Below, one piece after another: positions 1 through 9,259 of a stretch of 64,000 nt of DNA; the stretch's first letter is position 1, and every line of letters starts with the position of its first letter. The notes below the pieces were generated by a model, which did no database searches, had not been told where the DNA came from, and saw nothing but the letters and a program-made list of their open reading frames with translations. This DNA comes from an uncultured Clostridium sp. (GTDB taxonomy: Bacteria > Bacillota > Clostridia > TANB77 > CAG-508). The stretch covers positions 62,001 to 126,000 of the forward strand of contig CAKNJR010000003.1 of NCBI GenBank assembly GCA_930986425.1, given 5' to 3'. The translations under genes and the position numbers were made by a program.

Positions 1-28
1 TATCAAGTAATTTGTCGAACGATTCTTC

Positions 29-57
29 TTGACATGCCATAAAATACCAATTATAAT
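29..57 (+). promoter_or_regulatory. sigma-A promoter for the surface-protein gene
   Basis: TTGACA at 29-34 and TATAAT at 52-57 are separated by 17 bases, a perfect consensus. Transcription would start near 64, leaving a leader of about 170 nt before the ATG at 238. The leader contains one clear hairpin (CAATAATC at 99-106 with GATTATTG at 112-119). No known riboswitch is recognised in it. Confidence 0.8.
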
Positions 58-237
58 TATATTACAATTTGTTAATCAAGTTGTTTAATTCTATTCAGCA
101 ATAATCTATCTGATTATTGATTTCCCAATCACTAATTTTACATTGGAAAAGGTACTATCTCTACCTTAAATGAGATAACAAGTCAAAATTAAAACATTAA
201 TTTCGACTAACTATACTATAAAAAGGAGGTACTGCCT

Positions 238-1968
238 ATGAGTAAAAGAATCAAACTAAAGATGATTGCATGTACAGCAGTTTTTGTCGTGTGCATTATG
301 ATAATTTTTTTACAAATGAGCAATTCGGCAAGCATGAAAGTCAAGGAAAAACAGACTCACGCAGAAAGTACAAAGGTTGAAATAGAAACATCATCATTTG
401 AAAACAGTGATGTGAAGTTGTATCAAAAAACAGAGGAAGAAACAGAATTTACCGAAGTTGAGCAAAAGGAAGAAAAAGATAGTCTTTTCAAAAAGACAAA
501 TACATTCGAATTAGAAACAAAAGATGAATCGGCACCTAATAATGTAAGTAATATAAAGTCAGTTGTTGCAGAAGATTATATAATAATTAGTTTTGCACCA
601 GCAAAAGACAATGCTACTCTTTATGAATACTACATTGAAGGTACGAACGAAAATGAAACAACTAAAACTGAAACAGTTAAAATTTCAAGTGATTCAGGAA
701 TTAAAGGTTATAACTATATTATAGACAATCAGAAAGAAACAAAAGCAGGAACAACAATAAACAAAACAGACGATGAACCTATTTTAATTTCTGATATAAA
801 TTGGAGTAATGATTATTATATTCATATTAGAGCAATAGATAACAGTGGCAATTGCTCAAACAACACAACTTATAAAATAAATTTACCTTCAAACGGAGTT
901 AAATTGCAGTATTTGGATGCAAATTCAAATAATATAATATCTCCAGAAGAAACAATAATCGGTAGTGTAAATGAAGAATACAATGCAAATGAATACAATA
1001 AAAATTTAGAAGGTTATAAATTAATTAATGTAGAAGGAGAAACATCTGGAAAACTAAAGAAGGAAAGAATTAATATAAAATACAAGTATGCAAAACTAGC
1101 ATCAATTGAGATAAAATACATTGATAAAATTACAGGAGAAGAAATAGCCAATAAGACAACAATAGAAGGCTATGAAGGAAAAGAATTTGAAATAAATGCA
1201 AAAAATATAAATGGATATAAATATGAAACAGGAGAGGTATCTGGAATAATGAAAGCTGGAAATCAAGAAATAACATTATATTATAATAAACTTGGAAATA
1301 TAATAACTTCATATATTGATGAAAATAGTGGAGAAAAAATTATTCCTGATTTCTGTCAAACATATACATACAATCAAGAATTTAAAACAAATTCAAAAGA
1401 AATACCAGGATACCAACTATCAAAAGTAGAAGGAAGAGAAGAAGGAACAATAACTGATGAAGAAGAAAAAATCATTTACTATTATAAGAAAATTGTACAA
1501 GTAGATATAAAACACGTAGATATAAATACAAAAGAGGTAATAGAAAATGAAACAATAGAAGCATTAGAAGGCGATAAAATAAAAATACATGCAAAAGAAT
1601 TCGATGGCTATATTCAAACGACCCAAAATGAAAAGAATACAGCAATTGAAGTTAATGAAGAAAATGCCTCAACAAAAACTAGTAATCAAAGTAATGTCTC
1701 AACAAAAGATAACAATGAAAACACATTAAAAGAAGATGATGAAAAATATACAAATAACATAATTGATGAAATACTAGGCGACGAGTATGAATCACCAGAA
1801 ATTGAAGAAGATGCAAATGAGAAGAATGAAAATGGTGAGAAAATGAAAGATAAAAATATAAAAGAAGAAATCACAAATAATAGCATAAATGAAAATATAA
1901 AACAAGAATATGATATAGTGGTAGATTCTAAAGAAACAGAATATATAATTTACTACAAGAAAAAATAA
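238..1968 (+). CDS. Secreted MucBP-repeat surface protein
   Basis: A 576-residue secreted or membrane-tethered protein with a basic N-terminus and one hydrophobic segment (about residues 10-27, signal peptide or anchor). Residues about 95-215 look like an Ig/fibronectin-like domain. From about 220 there are four repeats of roughly 65-70 residues with the MucBP pattern (YxD, GEEI, EGYE, GYK, then a YYNK/YYKK end), typical of mucus- or glycan-binding adhesins. The fourth repeat is interrupted at about 472-556 by an acidic Asn/Glu/Lys-rich insertion before its closing strand IIYYKKK. There is no LPxTG sorting signal, so anchoring would be through the N-terminus. The start has an excellent AAAGGAGG site. 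Function as an adhesin is inference from the repeat family. Confidence 0.75.
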   Translation: MSKRIKLKMIACTAVFVVCIMIIFLQMSNSASMKVKEKQTHAESTKVEIETSSFENSDVKLYQKTEEETEFTEVEQKEEKDSLFKKTNTFELETKDESAPNNVSNIKSVVAEDYIIISFAPAKDNATLYEYYIEGTNENETTKTETVKISSDSGIKGYNYIIDNQKETKAGTTINKTDDEPILISDINWSNDYYIHIRAIDNSGNCSNNTTYKINLPSNGVKLQYLDANSNNIISPEETIIGSVNEEYNANEYNKNLEGYKLINVEGETSGKLKKERINIKYKYAKLASIEIKYIDKITGEEIANKTTIEGYEGKEFEINAKNINGYKYETGEVSGIMKAGNQEITLYYNKLGNIITSYIDENSGEKIIPDFCQTYTYNQEFKTNSKEIPGYQLSKVEGREEGTITDEEEKIIYYYKKIVQVDIKHVDINTKEVIENETIEALEGDKIKIHAKEFDGYIQTTQNEKNTAIEVNEENASTKTSNQSNVSTKDNNENTLKEDDEKYTNNIIDEILGDEYESPEIEEDANEKNENGEKMKDKNIKEEITNNSINENIKQEYDIVVDSKETEYIIYYKKK

Positions 1969-1975
1969 TTAAGAA

Positions 1976-2047
1976 AATGCAACCTTGCTATTAATAAAGA
2001 GAGCAACAGCTTTGACATATAAGCATATAAAATAGCAAGATTGCATT
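1976..2047. terminator. Convergent-gene inverted repeat, probable bidirectional terminator
   Basis: Arms at 1976-1992 and 2031-2047 are 17 bases each with one mismatch, around a 38-nt loop. The repeat lies between the stop codons of two convergent genes. It lacks a strong T-run, so it may act as a terminator or as an mRNA 3'-end stabiliser. Confidence 0.5.
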
Positions 2048-2069
2048 AAATTAATTTATTGACTTATTA

Positions 2070-2987
2070 TTAGTCATTCAAATCTAAATCAGGTAAAACA
2101 GGGCAAACTCTCTTATATGAAGAGAAGCTATCTGCAAGTAAATACATATGAGCTTTACGATTATAACTCAAAAAAGGAGAAATTTTGTCCTCTTTTTCCT
2201 TTACAATTTGCATAAACATTTTATACATATTATCAGAATTAATTAAAGGAATATTATTGCAAAAAGCTTCATAAAATTCATTCTGTAAATTCTTTAATAT
2301 ATCATATTGGCAATAAACTTCAAGAGAAGGATATAGTTTCATAGTACGTATATCTCTATTTATTAATGAAGTTCTAGAAAAATTTTCTACATTATTGCAA
2401 AGATAAGCCGAAACATTTGCAAATCCTATCTTTTTACTTAATTCTATAAGCCTAATAAGTACATCAGAATTATCATTAGAAAATTTAATAGAATTAAATA
2501 TCTCTTTCTTAAATAATTTGCCACATACAGTATTACCAATAGATTTTCCTATAAGTAATTGCCTTATAGCATCTTCTGAAGATAAAGTAATTATAGTACT
2601 AGCATTGCTTTGAGCCATTCCAGGCGTGTAGCAAGAACACATTGACATATCTACTGGATAATTAGACATTATTTTATACAAATTCTCTATCATATCACTT
2701 TTAATTTTATCTGAACCATTAACAAAAGTAATATATTTTCCAGTAGCCATATCTAACCCAATATTTCTACTGTCTCCCAAACCAGAATGCATTCTGTGAA
2801 CAATTTTCATTTTAGAACTAGTTAATACTAAATCATCGCAAATCTTACCAGAACCGTCAGTAGAGCCATCATCTATTAATATAACTTCTAAATTTCTATA
2901 TGTTTGTCCAATTATAGAAATAATACAATCTCTTAAATTTTTTTCATTATTATAAATACTTACAATTACACTAATTAAATCATTCAT
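2070..2987 (-). CDS. Glycosyltransferase family 2 protein
   Basis: About 305 residues. The N-terminal GT-A fold is clear: ISVIVSIYNNEKNLRDCI, then DDGSTDGSG (nucleotide-sugar and metal binding) and a later NGSD, which replaces the common DxD. The family transfers a sugar from a nucleotide-activated donor to surface polysaccharide, lipid or protein at the cytoplasmic membrane face; the acceptor cannot be told. The C-terminal third is not recognised. The ATG at 2987 is preceded by AAAGGAG at good spacing, whereas the upstream TTG at 3011 has no site. It is a single gene, convergent with the surface-protein gene and divergent from the Rpn gene. Confidence 0.85.
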   Translation of the reverse strand: MNDLISVIVSIYNNEKNLRDCIISIIGQTYRNLEVILIDDGSTDGSGKICDDLVLTSSKMKIVHRMHSGLGDSRNIGLDMATGKYITFVNGSDKIKSDMIENLYKIMSNYPVDMSMCSCYTPGMAQSNASTIITLSSEDAIRQLLIGKSIGNTVCGKLFKKEIFNSIKFSNDNSDVLIRLIELSKKIGFANVSAYLCNNVENFSRTSLINRDIRTMKLYPSLEVYCQYDILKNLQNEFYEAFCNNIPLINSDNMYKMFMQIVKEKEDKISPFLSYNRKAHMYLLADSFSSYKRVCPVLPDLDLND

Positions 2988-3278
2988 ATTTTTCTCCTTT
3001 TTAAAATACAAGTTTAATTGAAAAAGTTGAATATTTCAATCTAGCTTTTTAATTTGATAATTTAATTATATCAATATGCTAATAAATTTTAAAGTATATT
3101 AGTAGATTTTTTATTATATAGAAAAAATCAAGTTTTAAAAGCTTTGTATACAATTTTACATTCGTAAAATTGGTGCTCGAACAAAGATGTGGGCGATGTA
3201 GATTTTAAATAAGCAAAAAGTTTAATAAAGCCTGCTTTTGTTCTAATACAAAAAATAAAAAAGAAAGGAAATATATTT

Positions 3279-4208
3279 ATGGCAAATAATAATAAAAATT
3301 TAAAACTATTAAAACCAAAGATAGACATAGTTTTTCAAAGCTTATTTAGCAAGAAAAATGAAAAAATAACGAAAGCATTTGCAGAAGCAATGTTAGATGA
3401 AAAAGTCAAGAAAATAACAATAAATGATGATAAAGAACTATTTAGAGAGAGACCAGAAGATAAGCTTGGAATATTAGACTTAGAATTAGATATCAACGAC
3501 AGCGAAAAGGTGGATGTAGAAATACAATTAGTAGATAGGTCAAACATACAAGAAAGATTATTATTTTATTTTTCAAAATTATACTATAATGAAGTAAAAA
3601 AAGGAGATGATTATAAAAAGGCTAAAAGAGTAGTTATGGTTGCGATATTAGATTATGATTTAGATTTAACTAAAGAAATAAAAAATATGGAAACAATATG
3701 GCAATTACGTGAAAAAAATGCAAGAGACCTTGTATTGACAGACAAAGTAGAAATAGCTATAATAGAATTGTCAAAAGTAAGGGCTGAATATGAAAAAAAT
3801 AAGAAGAACAAAAAGGCACAATGGGCATTATTCATAGACGACCCTAATACTAAGGAGGTCGAAGAGATTATGAAAGAGAATGAAGATATCGAAGAAGCCA
3901 TAGTAACAGTACATAAAATGACAGAAGATGAAAAAATGAGAAGATTGGCAGATTTAAGAGAAAAGGCCATAATGGATGAAAAGGCAATCAGACGTAAAGG
4001 CTATGAAGATGGAAAGTCAAAAGGATTAGCAGAAGGACGTACTCAAGGACGTGAAGAAGGACGTGAAGAAGGTCGCGAAGAAGGACGCGAAGAGGGACGT
4101 TCTGAAAGTCAAAGAAATATAGCTAAAAAATTAAGAAATATGGGAATGTCAATAAAAGATATAGAACAAATCACAGAGCTATCTAAAGAAGAGATAGAAA
4201 AGTTATAA
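3279..4208 (+). CDS. Rpn-family recombination-promoting nuclease / PD-(D/E)XK transposase-like protein
   Basis: 309 residues. The N-terminal region (about 10-130) matches the Rpn/TIGR01784 family: KIDIVFQSLF near the start, then GILDLELDINDSEKVDVEIQL with the D...ExQ residues of a PD-(D/E)XK nuclease. The family makes DNA breaks and promotes RecA-independent recombination; some members are linked to phage defence. The C-terminal part has a low-complexity GREE tandem tract (about residues 250-275, imperfect 12-bp DNA repeats at 4030-4100) followed by a small helical end with IAKKLRNMGMSIKDIEQIT. The start has an AAAGAAAGGA site. No transposon ends were seen. Confidence 0.85.
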   Translation: MANNNKNLKLLKPKIDIVFQSLFSKKNEKITKAFAEAMLDEKVKKITINDDKELFRERPEDKLGILDLELDINDSEKVDVEIQLVDRSNIQERLLFYFSKLYYNEVKKGDDYKKAKRVVMVAILDYDLDLTKEIKNMETIWQLREKNARDLVLTDKVEIAIIELSKVRAEYEKNKKNKKAQWALFIDDPNTKEVEEIMKENEDIEEAIVTVHKMTEDEKMRRLADLREKAIMDEKAIRRKGYEDGKSKGLAEGRTQGREEGREEGREEGREEGRSESQRNIAKKLRNMGMSIKDIEQITELSKEEIEKL

Positions 4209-4227
4209 TTTTAATATTAGCAAAATC

Positions 4228-4273
4228 GCTCATATAATTACAAAAACAGTAAGTAATTATATGAGCAATTTTT
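4228..4273 (+). terminator. Rho-independent terminator after rpn
   Basis: A perfect 14-bp stem (4228-4241 with 4253-4266) with an 11-nt loop, followed by AATTTTTG. Confidence 0.85.
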
Positions 4274-4342
4274 GTCTTGGAGCAATAAAACAATAAAAGG
4301 AAAAACTAGCCAATAATTTCACACAATTTTCACATAAATCAA

Positions 4343-4387
4343 TTGACACAATAAAATATATTATATATAATAAATGACACAGTGTCA
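4343..4387 (+). promoter_or_regulatory. Consensus promoter overlapped by a TetR-type palindromic operator
   Basis: TTGACA (4343-4348), 17-bp spacer, TATAAT (4366-4371). Directly downstream, over the expected start of transcription, is the perfect palindrome TGACACAGTGTCA (4375-4387). The next gene encodes a TetR repressor, so the palindrome is the likely autoregulatory operator, which would also control the exporter genes. Promoter and palindrome are seen directly; the operator role is inference. Confidence 0.75.
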
Positions 4388-4437
4388 CATCTAATATCGC
4401 TATATGACGCAAAAATTTGATGAGGAGGTGTGAAAAA

Positions 4438-5025
4438 ATGCCAAAACAAACATTTCTAAATCTTCCAAAAGATAAAAAGCAAAAAATATTAGAAGCCGCA
4501 AAAAATGAATTTTCTAGAGTATCAGTTACTGAGGCCTCAATAAACAATATTGTAACAGAAGCAAATATTGCAAGAGGAAGCTTTTACCAATACTTTGAAA
4601 GCAAGGAAGACCTACTTATATTTATGATAGACAAAGCAAGTGAAAGAGTCAAAGATAAAGTAAATGAAAAAATAAAAGAAAATGGAGACATTTTCGAAAC
4701 ATTTATTTTCTTTTATGACAAAATTGTAGAAACTTGCAAAGATAGTAATAATAAGATGTTTTATAGGACTGTTCTTGCAAACTTAAGAGCCAACGACAGC
4801 ATAGTATTGGGTAAAGCAAAAGAAGAAATATACAATTCTTTAATTAAAAATACTGATACAAGTAATTTCAAAAGCAAAAAAGATTTACCAATTTTAATAG
4901 AAATGTTAAGTGCAATAACAAGATGGGCAATAATTCAAACAGTAACATCAAATAATGTAGTTGATATAAGAGAAAAATACATAAAACAAATTGAATATGT
5001 AAAAAACGGTATAGTAAAAAGTTAA
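4438..5025 (+). CDS. TetR/AcrR family transcriptional repressor
   Basis: 195 residues. The N-terminal helix-turn-helix is typical: KKQKILEAAKNEFS, then TEASINNIVTEANIARGSFYQYFESKEDLL. The C-terminal ligand-binding region is all-helical and not assignable to a ligand. The ATG at 4438 follows GAGGAGGTG at good spacing; upstream in-frame ATGs lack a site. It is the first gene of an apparent operon with the two ABC exporter genes, so it probably represses them and is released by a transported drug or metabolite. Confidence 0.9.
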   Translation: MPKQTFLNLPKDKKQKILEAAKNEFSRVSVTEASINNIVTEANIARGSFYQYFESKEDLLIFMIDKASERVKDKVNEKIKENGDIFETFIFFYDKIVETCKDSNNKMFYRTVLANLRANDSIVLGKAKEEIYNSLIKNTDTSNFKSKKDLPILIEMLSAITRWAIIQTVTSNNVVDIREKYIKQIEYVKNGIVKS

Positions 5026-5030
5026 AAATG

Positions 5031-5128
5031 AAAGGAGGGACATAATATTGACTATGATTAAAATTCAAAGATAAAATCTTCGAATTACAAATTATATAAG
5101 TCAATAAATTATGATGACATTATGCTAA
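5031..5128 (+). promoter_or_regulatory. Structured mRNA leader between tetR and the exporter genes
   Basis: A strong Shine-Dalgarno (AAAGGAGGG, 5031-5039) is followed not by the exporter start but by a TTG-started 8-codon ORF (5048-5074). A hairpin of 11 bp with one mismatch (5062-5072 with 5076-5086) sits inside an 8-bp outer stem (5046-5053 with 5099-5106). A second mini-ORF, ATG at 5111 to TAA at 5126-5128, overlaps the exporter ATG at 5122. The exporter ATG has no obvious ribosome binding site of its own. Translational coupling or looping-out of the structure is the likely explanation. Confidence 0.45.
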
Positions 5129-7305
5129 AAATTTTAAAAAACTTAAAAGAATCAATTTTACTAGTAATAGCAATCATTATTTTATTATGTATTCAAGCTG
5201 CAGCAGATTTAAACCTACCAGATTTTACATCTAGAATAGTAAATGTTGGTATTCAACAGGGAGGTATAGAATATGCTGTGCCAGAAGCAATTAAAGCGAG
5301 CGAATTAGAAAACTTAATGTACTTTACAGAAAGTGATGATGAAATACAAAGTTACTATGAGCTAATGGAGAAAACAGATGAAAATCTAGAAGAATATCCA
5401 GAATTGCAAAACCAAGATATCTATGAATTAAAGGACATTTCAACTGATGAAAAAGAACATTTAGAAAGCTTAATGGCTAAGCCATTGGCAGTACTATATC
5501 AATTAGAAAATGAGGAAACAGCAAATATTGACTTGATTAAACAAATGCCAGAAGCACAAAGAACAGCTGTATTAGAACAAATTAATTCTACAATAAATTC
5601 AATGTCAGATTCAATTATAGAGCAAGCTGGTATTCAAGCTGTAAAGAGTGAATATGCATCTATTGGTATGGATTTAGACAAAATTCAAAACAACTATATT
5701 CTTATAGTTGGATTACAAATGGCAGGAGTAGCATTAATTAGTATGCTTTCAGCTGTAACAATAATGTTCTTATCATCAAGAGTTGCAGCAAGACTAGGAA
5801 GAACTTTAAGAGAAAAATTATTCAAAAAAGTATTAAGCTTTTCAACAGCTGAATTTAATCAATTCTCAACAGCATCATTAATTACAAGAAGTACGAACGA
5901 TGTACAACAAATACAACAATTAATAACAATGTTGTTTAGGGTATTAGTGTATGCACCTATAATAGGAATAGGAGGAGTTATAAGGGTTATAAGAACAGGT
6001 ACTCTTTCTATGGCGTGGGTTATAGCTTTAGCAGTTATACTTATTATGGCAGTAGTTTTAGTATTATTTATTGTAGCAATGCCTAAATTTAGAAAAATGC
6101 AAGATTTAATAGATAGATTAAACTTAGTAGCAAGAGAAATCTTAACAGGTTTACCAGTAATAAGAGCATTTAATACACAAAAAAGAGAAGAGAAAAGATT
6201 TGATGAAGCAAATACAAACTTAATGAAAAACAGTGTATTTGTAAATAAGGCAATGAGCTTAATGATGCCAGCAATGATGTTTATAATGCAAGCAATAATG
6301 ATATTAATTATTTGGGTTGGTGGACATAGTATTGATGAAGGTATAATGCAAGTTGGAGACATGATGGCTTTCTTACAATACACAATGCAAATTGTAATGG
6401 CATTCTTAATGATTTCAATTATTTCAATACTATTACCAAGAGCATCAGTATCAGCAAATCGTATTAATGAAGTATTAGAAACAGAACCTCAAATAAAAGA
6501 TAAACCAGAAAATGAACAAGCTAAATTTGATGAAAGCAAAAAAGGATTGGTAGAATTTAAAAATGTTTCATTTAGATATCCAGATGCAGATACAGAGATA
6601 CTTGAAGATATAGACTTTACAGCTGAAGCTGGAAAAACAACTGCTATTATAGGAAGTACAGGTAGTGGTAAATCAACTTTAGTAAATTTAATACCAAGAT
6701 TTTATGATGTAACAGGAGGAGAACTACTAGTTGATGGTGTAAATATTAAAGATGTATCACAAAAAGATTTAAGAAGCAGAATTGGATTTGTACCACAAAA
6801 AGGAGTATTATTCTCAGGAACAATAGAATCAAATATTAAATATGGTAAAGATGATATATCTGATGAAGAAATGAAAAAAGCAGCATCAATTGCTCAAGCA
6901 ACAGAATTCATCGAAAAGAAAGAAGATAAATATAATTCACCAATAGCACAAGGCGGAAACAACGTGTCTGGTGGACAAAAACAACGTTTATCAATTGCGA
7001 GAGCATTAGCAATAGACCCAGAAATATACGTATTTGATGATAGCTTCTCAGCATTAGATTTAAAAACAGATAAAGCATTAAGAGAAGCATTAAATGAACA
7101 AACAGAAAACAAAACTGTAATAATAGTTGCACAAAGAATTAGTACAATAATGAATGCAGACAAAATAATAGTTCTTGAAGAAGGAAAAATAGTAGGAAAA
7201 GGTACTCACGAAGAATTATTAAAGAACTGCGAAACATATAGACAAATAGCTTTATCACAATTATCAGAAGAAGAGCTAAACAATACTAAACGGAAAGGAA
7301 GGTGA
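5122..7305 (+). CDS. ABC exporter half-transporter, degenerate-site subunit
   Basis: 727 residues: N-terminal transmembrane domain with a large extracytoplasmic insertion after TM1 (about residues 40-180), further membrane helices to about 450, and a C-terminal ATPase domain. Walker A is GSTGSGKS (about 511-518) and the signature is VSGGQ (615-619). The catalytic Glu after Walker B is Asp (D640, FDDSFSALD) and the switch His is Gln (Q671, VAQRIST). These changes mark the non-hydrolysing site of heterodimeric exporters such as BmrC/TM287. The partner follows immediately. Likely role is drug, lipid or peptide export under the upstream TetR protein. Confidence 0.9.
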   Translation: MLKILKNLKESILLVIAIIILLCIQAAADLNLPDFTSRIVNVGIQQGGIEYAVPEAIKASELENLMYFTESDDEIQSYYELMEKTDENLEEYPELQNQDIYELKDISTDEKEHLESLMAKPLAVLYQLENEETANIDLIKQMPEAQRTAVLEQINSTINSMSDSIIEQAGIQAVKSEYASIGMDLDKIQNNYILIVGLQMAGVALISMLSAVTIMFLSSRVAARLGRTLREKLFKKVLSFSTAEFNQFSTASLITRSTNDVQQIQQLITMLFRVLVYAPIIGIGGVIRVIRTGTLSMAWVIALAVILIMAVVLVLFIVAMPKFRKMQDLIDRLNLVAREILTGLPVIRAFNTQKREEKRFDEANTNLMKNSVFVNKAMSLMMPAMMFIMQAIMILIIWVGGHSIDEGIMQVGDMMAFLQYTMQIVMAFLMISIISILLPRASVSANRINEVLETEPQIKDKPENEQAKFDESKKGLVEFKNVSFRYPDADTEILEDIDFTAEAGKTTAIIGSTGSGKSTLVNLIPRFYDVTGGELLVDGVNIKDVSQKDLRSRIGFVPQKGVLFSGTIESNIKYGKDDISDEEMKKAASIAQATEFIEKKEDKYNSPIAQGGNNVSGGQKQRLSIARALAIDPEIYVFDDSFSALDLKTDKALREALNEQTENKTVIIVAQRISTIMNADKIIVLEEGKIVGKGTHEELLKNCETYRQIALSQLSEEELNNTKRKGR

Positions 7306-7310
7306 GTAGC

Positions 7311-9140
7311 ATGCCGGGACCAATGGGAGGAATGAGAGGTGGCTCAAATAAGACACCTGAAAAAGCAAAAGACTTTACAGGAACCGTAAAAAAATTAATA
7401 AAAAATTATTTGGCACCATATAAATGGCAAATAATAATAGTATTAATATTTTCTATTGGAAGTACAATATTTTCAATAGTTGGACCTAAAATACTAGGTA
7501 ATGCTACTACTGAAATATATAATGGACTTATAAGCAAATTGTCTGGAGGAAGTGGAATAAACTTTGAAGCAATCGCTAATATACTAATTACACTTTTAGT
7601 GTTATATGTAATAAGTATGGCATTTTCAGCAATTCAAGGATTTGTAATGACAAATGTCGCCCAAAAAGTCAGCTATAAAGTACGTAATGATTTAGTAGCT
7701 AAAATAAACAAACTACCAATGAAATTCTTTGATAAAAGAACAAATGGTGAAGTATTATCAGTAATTTCAAATGATGTTGATATGCTTTCACAAAACTTAA
7801 ATCAAAGTATTACGCAAATCATTACTGCAATATGTACAGTAATTGGAATATTAATAATGATGTTATCAATAAGCTGGAAAATGACAATAATAGCAGTATT
7901 AATACTTCCTGTAACAGTATTTGTAGTAAGTAAAATTGCAAAAAAATCACAAAAATATTTCAAAGCTCAACAAGACCACTTAGGATACTTAGATGGTCAA
8001 GTAGAAGAAATATATGGTGGACAGTTAATTGTAAAAGCTTTCAACAGTCAAGAAAAAGTATTAAAAGCTTTTAAAGAAGAAAATGATAACCTATATAATT
8101 CAGGATGGAAATCTCAATTTTTATCAGGATTGATGCATCCAATTATGAACTTTATTGGCAATATTGCATATGTAGGAGTTGCAATACTTGGTGGATACTT
8201 AGCAGCACAAGGACAAATTACAGTTGGTAATATCCAATCATTTATACAATACATGAGACAATTTACACAACCTATATCTCAAATAGCTCAAATATCTGGA
8301 ATGCTTCAAACAATGGTTGCATCAGCAGAAAGAGTATTTGAATTCTTAGATGAGAAAGAAGAAGTACAAGAAATTGCAAATCCAAAGAGGGCAGAAGGAC
8401 TTAAAGGAAATGTTAAGTTTGACCATGTAGAATTTGGATATGATGATGACAATATAATAATTCATGATTTTAATGCAGATGTTCATGATGGACAAAAAAT
8501 TGCAATTGTTGGACCAACAGGAGCAGGAAAAACAACAATGGTTAAACTTTTAATGAGATTCTATGATGTAAATTCTGGAGGAATATATGTTGATGGAAAC
8601 AATATAAAAGATTTCAACCGTGGTGATTTAAGAAAAATGTTCGGAATGGTACTTCAAGACACATGGTTATTCAGTGGTTCAATAAAGGATAATATACGTT
8701 ACGGAAAACCAGATGCAACTCTTGCAGAAGTAATTGAAGCAGCAAAAGCTGCCCATGTACATCATTTCATTAAAACATTACCAAACTCTTATGATATGGT
8801 ACTTAATGAAGAAACATCAAATATATCTGCCGGACAAAAACAACTTTTAACAATAGCACGTGTAATACTTGCAGACCCTAAGATTCTAATTCTAGATGAA
8901 GCAACATCAAGTATAGACACTAGAACAGAAATACAAATTCAATCAGCAATGGATAATTTAATGAAAGGTAGAACAAGTTTCATAATTGCTCATAGATTAT
9001 CTACAATAAAAAATGCAGACTTAATACTAGTTATGGAGCACGGCGACATTGTTGAGCAAGGAAATCATGAAGAATTACTTGCTAAAAATGGAGCTTATGC
9101 TAGACTATATAACTCACAATTTGATGAGGAAGAAGAGTAA
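7311..9140 (+). CDS. ABC exporter half-transporter, canonical-site subunit
   Basis: About 609 residues with a Gly/Met-rich N-terminus (MPGPMGGMRGG), six membrane helices and an ATPase domain. It has canonical Walker A (GPTGAGKT), catalytic Glu E530 (LILDEATSSID) and switch His H561 (IAHRLST). Its signature is altered to ISAGQ (505-509). This is complementary to the preceding subunit: together they form one active and one degenerate ATP site, as in BmrCD/TM287-288. ATG 7311 follows AGGAAGG at good spacing; a GTG at 7302 overlapping the upstream stop is less likely. Substrate unknown. Confidence 0.9.
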   Translation: MPGPMGGMRGGSNKTPEKAKDFTGTVKKLIKNYLAPYKWQIIIVLIFSIGSTIFSIVGPKILGNATTEIYNGLISKLSGGSGINFEAIANILITLLVLYVISMAFSAIQGFVMTNVAQKVSYKVRNDLVAKINKLPMKFFDKRTNGEVLSVISNDVDMLSQNLNQSITQIITAICTVIGILIMMLSISWKMTIIAVLILPVTVFVVSKIAKKSQKYFKAQQDHLGYLDGQVEEIYGGQLIVKAFNSQEKVLKAFKEENDNLYNSGWKSQFLSGLMHPIMNFIGNIAYVGVAILGGYLAAQGQITVGNIQSFIQYMRQFTQPISQIAQISGMLQTMVASAERVFEFLDEKEEVQEIANPKRAEGLKGNVKFDHVEFGYDDDNIIIHDFNADVHDGQKIAIVGPTGAGKTTMVKLLMRFYDVNSGGIYVDGNNIKDFNRGDLRKMFGMVLQDTWLFSGSIKDNIRYGKPDATLAEVIEAAKAAHVHHFIKTLPNSYDMVLNEETSNISAGQKQLLTIARVILADPKILILDEATSSIDTRTEIQIQSAMDNLMKGRTSFIIAHRLSTIKNADLILVMEHGDIVEQGNHEELLAKNGAYARLYNSQFDEEEE

Positions 9141-9259
9141 AATTAATGAAAAATAATGTCGTAAAATATTAAAGAAATTTTTGTAAATATAATTGACCGA
9201 AACGAATAAAAGGCATATAATTAAAGTTACCATTTGCTGGATAACTAGGAGGAATCTTT

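Noticed and set aside
3128..3328. 66-aa minus-strand frame upstream of rpn
   Set aside because: Overlaps the rpn start and promoter region, has no ribosome site and is Phe/Leu-rich as expected from AT-rich antisense.
4015..4105. Tandem GREE-coding repeats considered as a CRISPR or minisatellite array
   Set aside because: Units of 12 bp with no spacers and in-frame within the Rpn gene; a coding low-complexity tract.
5859..6383. 174-aa open frame on the minus strand inside the first ABC exporter gene
   Set aside because: Antisense shadow of a clearly coding frame; no ribosome site and biased residues (Ile/Asn-rich).
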